The notes under the pieces were generated by a model, which was not told the DNA's origin, searched no databases, and worked only from the letters and a program-made list of their open reading frames with translations. From positions 19,966,001-20,030,000 of the forward strand of contig CM060733.1 in the NCBI GenBank assembly GCA_030704615.1: DNA of 64,000 nucleotides. Reading direction: 5' to 3'. A program made the position numbers and the translations under genes. Below are positions 57,094-64,000 of this stretch, one piece after another (the first letter of the stretch is position 1; each line of letters opens with the position of its first letter). The DNA is from Takakia lepidozioides. Taxonomy: Eukaryota; Streptophyta; Takakiopsida; Takakiales; Takakiaceae.

Positions 57094-60069
57094 CTATCCA
57101 ATGCATTGTGGACATAACCAATCCCCATCTGGAACCATCTCAAGAGGTGGAGTCAAGCACCCCATATGCCAACCTCTAGAGCATCGATCACACACCAGCA
57201 TGGTGGCTGCCCCTTTAGCAGACCCACACAACATGCACCTCAAACCTGCAGATACCACTGCCAGGTTTGGGTCAATCCTGCCATCGACATTCGGAAGGTG
57301 ACATGGCGCACAATTACGCACATGGTCCTTCCAAGTTATGCCATCCCGACCCTCCAAGACCAAGACGCCTGAGGGCAAGACCTCTCGAACCCTCAAAATA
57401 ACACGTCCTGCAGTCACATCCAGGGTCGTAGGAGCAGTCTGCTGCAGATAGACATAGTCACCAGGGTTGAATCTCCGAACCCCAGGACGATAGCCCCCAC
57501 CACGTATGGTGGCATACCTCAACGTATCACGGTGTTGTGCAATGGCAAGGTTCTCGAAAGCCATGGGCATGACTCTCTTGAACAACTCTGCACGCTGCTC
57601 ACATGCACGTGCCCACACGTCCGGATCGTCAAGGTTAAGAACTGTAGCAGCTTCTCTGCGAATGGATGTCGGCAAATCCGGCTCTCGGCCAAAGAGAAGA
57701 AAGTATGGTGAGAAGGAGGCAAGTGATGCTTGCTTGCTGAACCTGTAGCCCATGGCTAACCAGGGTAACTGAAGGTCCCAATCTCCTAGGTGTCCCTTCT
57801 GCAAGCCATACTTGCGCAAACCCCTCTTTACTGTCTGAACAACTCTCTCTGCCAAGCCATCGGCTTCAGGATGATCCCGAGAAGTGGTGCGGTGGTCTAT
57901 CAAGGCCTTGTCACACAAAGCCTGAAACTCCCCCAAGAACTCTCTCCCTTGGTCCGTGAGTACCTCAGCTGGAGCACCGAATCGGCTAAGCACACAATCC
58001 AGGAATGCATACGCAGCTCCCTCACTAGCCTTATTAGGCAATGGAACCAATTCAATCCACTTGGAGAAGTGCTCCACCATCACAAACACGTACTTGTTGT
58101 GGCGCATGGTCAGTGGCAACGGCCCTGCGAAGTCAAGACTCCACCTGTAGCCCAATCCCATGATCGGAAGAGGGTGCAATTGTGGAGTAGGGGCGTTGAA
58201 TGAAGCACGCACCCTGTCACACACCATGCACCTAGCCACAAATTGTTGCACCTCTGTGTGCATACCACGCCACCAATACTGCCCCTGCAGTAGACTATGA
58301 GTGCGTCGCACCCCAAAATGCCCCAACTCCTCATAGGCATGCCGCACTAACCGTGCCCGCTGTGTTGGGTGAGGCACAATCCTCACTCGACCATCCTCCC
58401 ACACTCGGAGCAGGTGTGTTCCCTCCCACCTGAACCTCTTGGCTCGTTGTAGGATCCGATCCCTCTCCTTGGCAGTCATAGTGGCTGCCGTGTCTCCACT
58501 GCGGAGGTAGTCCAACACAACTGAATCCTCATGTATATCTTTGGCGCCACCCTGCTCATTGCTGGCCTCAGGGTCCTCAGACACTTGATCTACAGTCATC
58601 CCTGTTGTAGGTCCAACCTGGCCTTCCGCTGCCAAGATACACAGAAATGCAGATGCATGCCATCCGGGCACCATCTCCTCGTCTGTCTCACCATGCCACC
58701 GAGCTCCAGTGTCATCCTGCTGGCTCGTGCATGGATTGCGACTCAACCCATCTGCATTTCGATTGACCAAACCCGGTCGATGCACCACCTGAAAGTCATA
58801 CTCTTGAAGGATGAGTGCCCACCGTGCAAGCTTCCCCGTAAGCTTGTCTGACTCCATCAACCACTTGAGTGGTTGGTGATCCGTGACAAGGGTGAAGAGA
58901 TTGCCGTATAGATAGCACCTGAAGTGTGCCACGGCCCACATTGCAGCTAAGCATTCTCCCTCATATGAGCTATACTTAGACTCTGCAGCATTGTTCGAGC
59001 GGCTAGCATAAGCCACTACGAACTCTCTTCCCTCATCATCCACCTGTGTGAGCACCGCTCCAAGCCCCAGCATGCTCCAATCTGTATGCAGCTGAAAAGG
59101 ACGCCCCCTGATAGGTCGTCTCAAAATGGGCGCCGAGGTCAACCTCGCCTTGAGCTCTTGAAAAGCTTGTTCTTGCTCATCTTCCCACTGCCACTCCTGG
59201 TCCACCTTGGTCAGCTTGGTTAGAGCCTTTGCAATGGCACTAAATCCCTTAACAAACCGTCTGTAATAGTTTGCTAACCCCATGAAAGCTCGAACTCGGC
59301 TCACATCCGTGGGGCGTGGAACCTGTGCAATGGACTCTACCTTAGTCTGCTGTACCCCCAATCCTCCAGGATATATCATGTGACCCAGATACTCAATCTG
59401 GTTGTGGAAAAACTTGCACTTGCCCGGATGTAACTTCAATCCTTGCGTCCTCAAGCGCTCAAATACCCCCTGAAGGTGTCTCTCATGCTCCTCCACCGTA
59501 GCACTAAAGATGATGATGTCATCTATGTAGCACCGAGCAAACTCCACCCCTGCTAGAATCCTGTCCATGACTCTTTGAAACTCAGCGGGAGCGTTTTTAA
59601 GCCCAAATGGTAAGAACCGCCACTGGTATAGGCAATCCTTCCCGTGCTCATTGATCCCCCAGAATGCCGTCTTTTGCCTATCCGCCTCCTTGATCGGCAA
59701 CTGGTGATATCCGGATCGTAAATCCAACGTGCTAAAGACCTTGGAATGCCCAATGGCATCAAAGATCTCCTCTGGTGTTGGCATGGCATACCTATCGGAC
59801 TTGGTTTGACGATTTACAGGCCGGTAATCACCGCACATACGTCTCTCCGTCCAATTGCCATAGACATCCTTCTTAGCTGGCATCACCGTGGCTGAAGCAT
59901 ACTCTCCACCAGAGAGCTCCACCAAACCTGCCTCCCAGAGATCTTGAGTCCTCATCTGAATCAAAGACCTCTCCATGTCACTGTATCTATAGGGTCTCCG
60001 AAAGATTGGCGTGTCAGTGGCCAACTCAATACGGATCTCTTGACCCTTCAGTGCTCCCAAGTCCTTCAA
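57094..60069 (-). CDS. Pol of gypsy element 3: RT, RNase H, integrase, PHD finger
   Basis: An open frame of 991 codons. RT spans about residues 1-260 (VFSTLDLRSGYHQLPI, FLPFGLKNAPAEFQRVM, catalytic CYIDDIIIFS near residue 180). RNase H is at about 345-460 (LHTDWSMLGLGAVL, YEGECLAAMWAV, TDHQPLKWL). Integrase has its HHCC region (HAYEELGHFGVRRTHSL, CMVCDRV) and DDE core (SLDFAGPLPLT, EHFSKWIEL, LTDQGREFLGEF, DHPEADGLAERVVQ). After the integrase tail (FNPGDYVYLQQ, GITWKDHVRNC) comes a C-terminal PHD finger: CMLCGSAKG, CDRCSRGWHMGC, DGDWLCPQC (C4HC3, about residues 945-991). All catalytic boxes are intact. The start is upstream of the listed frame, which continues in phase to about 60220. Confidence 0.93.
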   Translation of the reverse strand: MKDLGALKGQEIRIELATDTPIFRRPYRYSDMERSLIQMRTQDLWEAGLVELSGGEYASATVMPAKKDVYGNWTERRMCGDYRPVNRQTKSDRYAMPTPEEIFDAIGHSKVFSTLDLRSGYHQLPIKEADRQKTAFWGINEHGKDCLYQWRFLPFGLKNAPAEFQRVMDRILAGVEFARCYIDDIIIFSATVEEHERHLQGVFERLRTQGLKLHPGKCKFFHNQIEYLGHMIYPGGLGVQQTKVESIAQVPRPTDVSRVRAFMGLANYYRRFVKGFSAIAKALTKLTKVDQEWQWEDEQEQAFQELKARLTSAPILRRPIRGRPFQLHTDWSMLGLGAVLTQVDDEGREFVVAYASRSNNAAESKYSSYEGECLAAMWAVAHFRCYLYGNLFTLVTDHQPLKWLMESDKLTGKLARWALILQEYDFQVVHRPGLVNRNADGLSRNPCTSQQDDTGARWHGETDEEMVPGWHASAFLCILAAEGQVGPTTGMTVDQVSEDPEASNEQGGAKDIHEDSVVLDYLRSGDTAATMTAKERDRILQRAKRFRWEGTHLLRVWEDGRVRIVPHPTQRARLVRHAYEELGHFGVRRTHSLLQGQYWWRGMHTEVQQFVARCMVCDRVRASFNAPTPQLHPLPIMGLGYRWSLDFAGPLPLTMRHNKYVFVMVEHFSKWIELVPLPNKASEGAAYAFLDCVLSRFGAPAEVLTDQGREFLGEFQALCDKALIDHRTTSRDHPEADGLAERVVQTVKRGLRKYGLQKGHLGDWDLQLPWLAMGYRFSKQASLASFSPYFLLFGREPDLPTSIRREAATVLNLDDPDVWARACEQRAELFKRVMPMAFENLAIAQHRDTLRYATIRGGGYRPGVRRFNPGDYVYLQQTAPTTLDVTAGRVILRVREVLPSGVLVLEGRDGITWKDHVRNCAPCHLPNVDGRIDPNLAVVSAGLRCMLCGSAKGAATMLVCDRCSRGWHMGCLTPPLEMVPDGDWLCPQCIG

Positions 60070-60404
60070 ACTGAAGGCAAAGCAATTCCTATAAGCCCTC
60101 AGGAACCGCCGTATACGTCGTCTCTCTCCTCCGATGACAATGGGTCCAATGTCAGGCTCCCAATTGTCCTCCGTAACTGCAACCTTAAGTCCAGTGGGCT
60201 TAGAGGTAGAGGACGCGTCCCGTGGTTGCTATGCTGCAACCTCTTGAGCAGTACCCCCTTCCTGCTCAGTCAATGACAAGGCCTCATCCTACCCCATCAT
60301 CTCATCATGGGAACCTCCTCATCCCAAGAAGAATCCCCAACCTCATCCATCACAGCTGCCTTCGCTGCCAACTCCCTCTGAACCTCGAGCACCTCCCACG
60401 TGTG
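60070..60404 (-). pseudogene. Junction between gag-methyltransferase and pol frames
   Basis: The gag frame reads on after its TGA for about 34 codons (WEVLEVQRELAAKAAVMDEV) to a second TGA. The pol frame extends back through QPRDASSTSKPTGLKVAV, with TAG stops near 60230 and 60290. So a few stops and one frame change separate the two frames. This may be decay or a recoding site; the accumulation of stops favours decay. Confidence 0.6.
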
Positions 60405-63400
60405 TCATGGATGTCTACACCTCGTGGTCCTCACCGGCTCGCCCCCACTCGCTGCCTGTACCGTCTCGGTAGGCAGAGAGACCGTCAAGGGAAGTGCACT
60501 CCGCACTCTACGTTGCTCAGCCATAGCCAAGCTGACAATCCAGGTCAAGCAATTGAGATCCATTGCTTGCCCCAACACTTGACGACGTGATGCCTCAGAA
60601 AGAGAAGGCACCGCCGTGGTCCCAGTGGAAAACCCCATAGCCCGCTCTCGCTCGTCGGCATTAGGCTCCACTAACTGCTGCAACTGAGCATCCCACAAGA
60701 GGCCAGGTCCACCATCCCAAAAAGCATGGGATCCTGGGAAGCTGAGCAGTGTAGGTAATGCTGCTCGTGGTTGACCCACCCTGTTGACCACTGCCAAAGG
60801 CGAACGGTCATCGTGTCTCACACGTTGAGACTGCCTTCCTGTGTCCAAAATGCCATCCACGGTGAGGTGTGCTGGCCGCTGCACCCCATCAAATGCACGC
60901 TTGAGCAGTGCGGGTGGCATCAAGTTAGTCCACCATAGTCGTGGACGATGAGCCCGTGACCCCACTGCAGCTGCATCCAGCAATACTGCTGACCCAAGCC
61001 ACGACCGGACTTGATGCACACTGGCCATCACTCTGGCCCGAGAATCACCCATCAGTGGCACATTCTCCAAGATGTATGCCGGGGATACAGCCTGATGAAG
61101 CTGCAAGTGGCGCAAAATCCGCACCATCTCCCAAAACAGACCCGTCCTCGAGTCTCGCAATCCATTGCCATGCCCGGCTGATGAATGCCCTTGGCAGGGC
61201 CAACCTGCCACTACCAGATCAATGGAGCCAACCCGCTCCAAATCCTGCGCCCCCAGCAACGCAATGTCTGCTGGCAAGGCCTGCTGATATCCACGAACTG
61301 CAGACACCGGCAACAACTCAGGGTGCTGCTGCACCATCTGAGCAACATGGCGCAGTGAGACGCGTCGTGCAGTCTCATCCCTCTCCACATACAGGTAACG
61401 TCGAACTTGTACACCTGCCTGCAGCACTGCAGCCAATCCAGTGCTGATTCCGCCAAATAAGTCCAGAAGGCATATGCCTTCATCCGGCCGCTGCCACACA
61501 AGAGGTGTGGTGTCCAATGGCGACAACTGAGGTGGCCCTGGTGCAATCACCGCACTCTCCTCCTCTCCTGACGGTACAAAAGCTTCTACCCAAGCTTGTT
61601 GCACCCGTCCATCAGCAGCTTGCTGCAAATCCTTGCTCGTACCCCACAACGGAGTGTGAGCAACCATGGCAGGCAACTCCGCCGTACCATGCATGTCATC
61701 CTGCTCTGCTGGAGGTGGCACATCCTCTGCATGGGCATTGCCTTCCAGCAACTCTCCAGGCCAACTAACTGCAGCTGTGAAGGCGGCTAGTGTTGGCATC
61801 TTGCCCCGCTGGGCAGCTGCAATACCCCCAATGAATGTCACAGGGAGCTGTGCACGGCGACCATCCCCTGACTGCCATCCAGGCCTGTAGGATGCTGACT
61901 CCTCCCAGAAATCCAGGGTAAAGCCCATGGGGTATAACACTGCCCCACCAACGAGGACATCGTAAGAGACCGCGTCTGTCACAATGGCCTTGGCTCGCAT
62001 CACTGAGCCATCTACAGGATGATCCGGCTGCAGTTTAATAGCCAACTGATGCCGTGTCATGCCGCGAGCCTGCTCTGATCCTCCCAAAGATGTCTGTATC
62101 TGGAAATGACAAGGCTCCATATCCGCCTCCATGAGGCCCAAACCTGCAATAGCAGCTCTGCCCAACATCAGTGGCTGAGCTCCTGAGTCCAACAAGACCC
62201 GCAGTGGCCGGTACTTCTTACCTGCCGATCCACTCAAAGTGAAAATGCCTCTCTGGTTGTCTAACAAGACAACTCCAGGTGTCACCATGGCGCGCTCAAA
62301 GGCTGGCCTAGCTGGCAGCTCCGTCAATCTGGCAGCTGCAGCTTGCCAGGGCGCTGCCGTGGCAGTCTTGACCCTCAAATCCGAGGATCCCTCTGCCACT
62401 ACACCTTCCACTAACTCCGCAGAAGATGAAGTGACCTCCCCACTCTCACAGAGTGTTGCTGCTAGTCTGAACACTGCAGCTGGTCTCACCCCCGGCGTCG
62501 CAATCATTGTTGCCGAGAACAGTGGGGCCTGACACACAGAGGTGGCTGCCCCCAATAACACACCGGCCGCACTAGCCTTGGCAGCAAGAGTCAATGCTGC
62601 ACGTGTAGCTCTCCCCAATGGCATAGTAACCTCCGCCTCGGTAACAGTCGGGCGAGAACTAGGTGCCATGGATGGCGTCGACACAGTCTCCGCCAATGTG
62701 AATGACTGAGGAAGCCTTGCCTGACGGCTTGCCTCCCCACGCCGTGGATCCAATTCCACCTCTGCACCTCGTGGCTCAGGAACTCGTGCTGCTCCTCGAG
62801 TCACGGCTGCAGCAGACTCCACCTGCTCTAGTGGTAGTGCTGCTCCGCACATAAATCCCATGCCTCCCATATCTCCTCCCTCAGGAGCAGGAGGTGGACC
62901 ATCCCGCCTGGGAGCCGGTACCGCCTGAGCTATAGCCATGGCAGCGAGCCTCTGCTCTAGCTGCTGAAGCCGGTTGGCCATGCCTTGATCAACGCCCTGA
63001 CCTCCGCGTCCTTGGCCATGTTGAGCTTGCCCTTGGCCTGCACCTCGTGCCCGACCACCTCGTCCTCTTTGGGCTGGTCCACCTCGCCCCCGGCCACCAT
63101 TGTTCCCTTGGAACTGGCCTGGGCGCAACTCAGGATGCAAGTCATAACACTGGGCATCTCCATGCCCATACTTGCCACAATGCCCACACTGCAACTGTGC
63201 AGGCTGTGCTTGTGCCGGCCTTCTGCCACTCTCTGGGCAATCTCTCTTGACATGGGGTCCTCCACATGTCCAACATATCACCCCTGGTTGCTGTTGGCCT
63301 ACAAAAGATGCCACGGGCCTCTGCACCTGAGATCCCCTGTAAGCTCCATGGAACTTGGGCTGGGCAACCTTGCCCCCCTGACCACGCTGTTGGGCAGTCC

Positions 63401-64000
63401 CTTGTGCTTGTGGGCTGACAGCTGTGCCCCGTACAGGCATGTCCTTGCCAAATCCAATTGTAACAACTCGCTCCTCCACCATGTTGAGCTCAATCCGCTC
63501 AGCCAGCAAAAACACATCTGCTAATGTGGGTTGGGCTGCTTGTAACAGGGTTGCATCTCGCACCCTTCTCTTGAGCTCCTTGTCCAGAATTCCATACCAA
63601 AACTGGATTGCCTGAGCTTCAGTAACCCCTTGGGTCACACTTATCAAGCGCCTCATACGAGTGTACGCCTCTCGCAGGCTCTCACTGGGTTTGCGCTGGA
63701 AGTCTTGCAAACTTCGCAGCTTCTCTGTCCGTACACCTTGGTAGTTCCTCCGCAACTCCTGGAAGAACTCCACCACCGGGTTGAATCTAGGCACATGTGT
63801 TGTAGTTGTGGCAGGAGGAGTAGTAGCACCTTTTGAACTGGTACCACCTGCAGAAGTACCAGCACTACCTGCTCCACTACTAGTGCTGGCAGTGGGAGCT
63901 ATTGGTACTGATGCAGCTACTGGTCGCGTCGTGCCTCGAGTAATGGAGACGTAGTCAGGTGACCAATACATCCTCCACTCCTCAATCTCTGCTTCATGTC
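60405..64000 (-). CDS. Gag, protease and C5-cytosine DNA methyltransferase of gypsy element 3 (5'-partial)
   Basis: The frame is open from the window edge to the TGA at 60405-60407, with at least 1188 codons. Gag core is at about residues 30-170 (VVEFFQELRRNYQG, PSESLREAYTRMRRLI). Two CCHC knuckles (CWTCGGPHVKRDC, CGHCGKYGHGDAQC) lie at about 230-275, then an RGG-rich stretch. An aspartic protease is at about 560-700 (VLLDSGAQPLMLGRAAI). A complete methyltransferase fills about 820-1145: motif I LLDLFGGISTGLAA, motif IV AGWPCQGHSSAG with the catalytic Pro-Cys, motif VI ILENVPL, motif VIII SRAHRPRLWW, and motifs IX-X AMGFSTGTTA and RRQVLGQAMDLN. The motif I context (GISTG, VRRYLYVE) looks DNMT3-like. 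It would methylate cytosine C5. Capture of such enzymes by retrotransposons is reported from charophytes and dinoflagellates. Confidence 0.93.
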   Translation of the reverse strand, partial: HEAEIEEWRMYWSPDYVSITRGTTRPVAASVPIAPTASTSSGAGSAGTSAGGTSSKGATTPPATTTTHVPRFNPVVEFFQELRRNYQGVRTEKLRSLQDFQRKPSESLREAYTRMRRLISVTQGVTEAQAIQFWYGILDKELKRRVRDATLLQAAQPTLADVFLLAERIELNMVEERVVTIGFGKDMPVRGTAVSPQAQGTAQQRGQGGKVAQPKFHGAYRGSQVQRPVASFVGQQQPGVICWTCGGPHVKRDCPESGRRPAQAQPAQLQCGHCGKYGHGDAQCYDLHPELRPGQFQGNNGGRGRGGPAQRGRGGRARGAGQGQAQHGQGRGGQGVDQGMANRLQQLEQRLAAMAIAQAVPAPRRDGPPPAPEGGDMGGMGFMCGAALPLEQVESAAAVTRGAARVPEPRGAEVELDPRRGEASRQARLPQSFTLAETVSTPSMAPSSRPTVTEAEVTMPLGRATRAALTLAAKASAAGVLLGAATSVCQAPLFSATMIATPGVRPAAVFRLAATLCESGEVTSSSAELVEGVVAEGSSDLRVKTATAAPWQAAAARLTELPARPAFERAMVTPGVVLLDNQRGIFTLSGSAGKKYRPLRVLLDSGAQPLMLGRAAIAGLGLMEADMEPCHFQIQTSLGGSEQARGMTRHQLAIKLQPDHPVDGSVMRAKAIVTDAVSYDVLVGGAVLYPMGFTLDFWEESASYRPGWQSGDGRRAQLPVTFIGGIAAAQRGKMPTLAAFTAAVSWPGELLEGNAHAEDVPPPAEQDDMHGTAELPAMVAHTPLWGTSKDLQQAADGRVQQAWVEAFVPSGEEESAVIAPGPPQLSPLDTTPLVWQRPDEGICLLDLFGGISTGLAAVLQAGVQVRRYLYVERDETARRVSLRHVAQMVQQHPELLPVSAVRGYQQALPADIALLGAQDLERVGSIDLVVAGWPCQGHSSAGHGNGLRDSRTGLFWEMVRILRHLQLHQAVSPAYILENVPLMGDSRARVMASVHQVRSWLGSAVLLDAAAVGSRAHRPRLWWTNLMPPALLKRAFDGVQRPAHLTVDGILDTGRQSQRVRHDDRSPLAVVNRVGQPRAALPTLLSFPGSHAFWDGGPGLLWDAQLQQLVEPNADERERAMGFSTGTTAVPSLSEASRRQVLGQAMDLNCLTWIVSLAMAEQRRVRSALPLTVSLPTETVQAASGGEPVRTTRCRHP

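Overview
The window is a repeat-dense piece of a eukaryotic nuclear genome, most likely from a streptophyte (a plant or a charophyte alga). The grounds are plant-type Ty1/copia and Ty3/gypsy elements with tRNA-primed LTRs, a CACTA transposon with TNP2, DUF4218 and DUF4216 modules, a Mutator-like transposase with a SWIM finger, GT-AG introns, and a DNA-methyltransferase-bearing gypsy element of a kind reported from charophytes and dinoflagellates. A non-seed lineage seems likeliest, but the sequence does not fix the species. There are no tRNA or rRNA genes and no clean housekeeping genes. Nearly every gene is a mobile-element gene or a decayed multi-exon gene.

Layout. 443-5000 is a decayed copia element on the + strand. 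5000-7750 holds remnants of two more LTR elements, one with a coiled-coil repeat ORF. 8200-14680 (minus) is a decayed multi-exon gene with a ParB-like domain, a helical middle and a weak amino-methyltransferase-like end, followed by an FCP1-like phosphatase domain. 15094-26968 is a complete CACTA transposon with perfect ends and a TAT target duplication, inserted into a Tyr/Pro/Ser-rich coding exon whose halves lie at 27210-26969 and 15093-14868. 28900-29900 is a GC-rich repeat block. 30612-47445 (minus) is a Mutator-like transposase gene split by a complete gypsy element (31276-44602, + strand, duplication GCCTT). 48131-53836 (+) is a second decayed ParB plus methyltransferase gene. 54200-54830 is a second GC-rich block. 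56304-64000 (minus) is a gypsy element that runs off the right edge and encodes gag, protease, a C5-cytosine DNA methyltransferase, RT, RNase H, integrase and a terminal PHD finger.

Two things stand out. First, the right-hand gypsy element carries both a DNA methyltransferase and a PHD finger. Second, the two ParB-methyltransferase genes are dotted, in introns and flanks, with 18-24 bp palindromes. There are three related classes, each clustered with its own locus, and paired arm changes keep the symmetry. I know of no description of such a gene and palindrome pairing. The CACTA element also carries a fragment of the same ParB-methyltransferase family and an FCP1-like domain, so the loci are linked by gene capture as well as by nesting.
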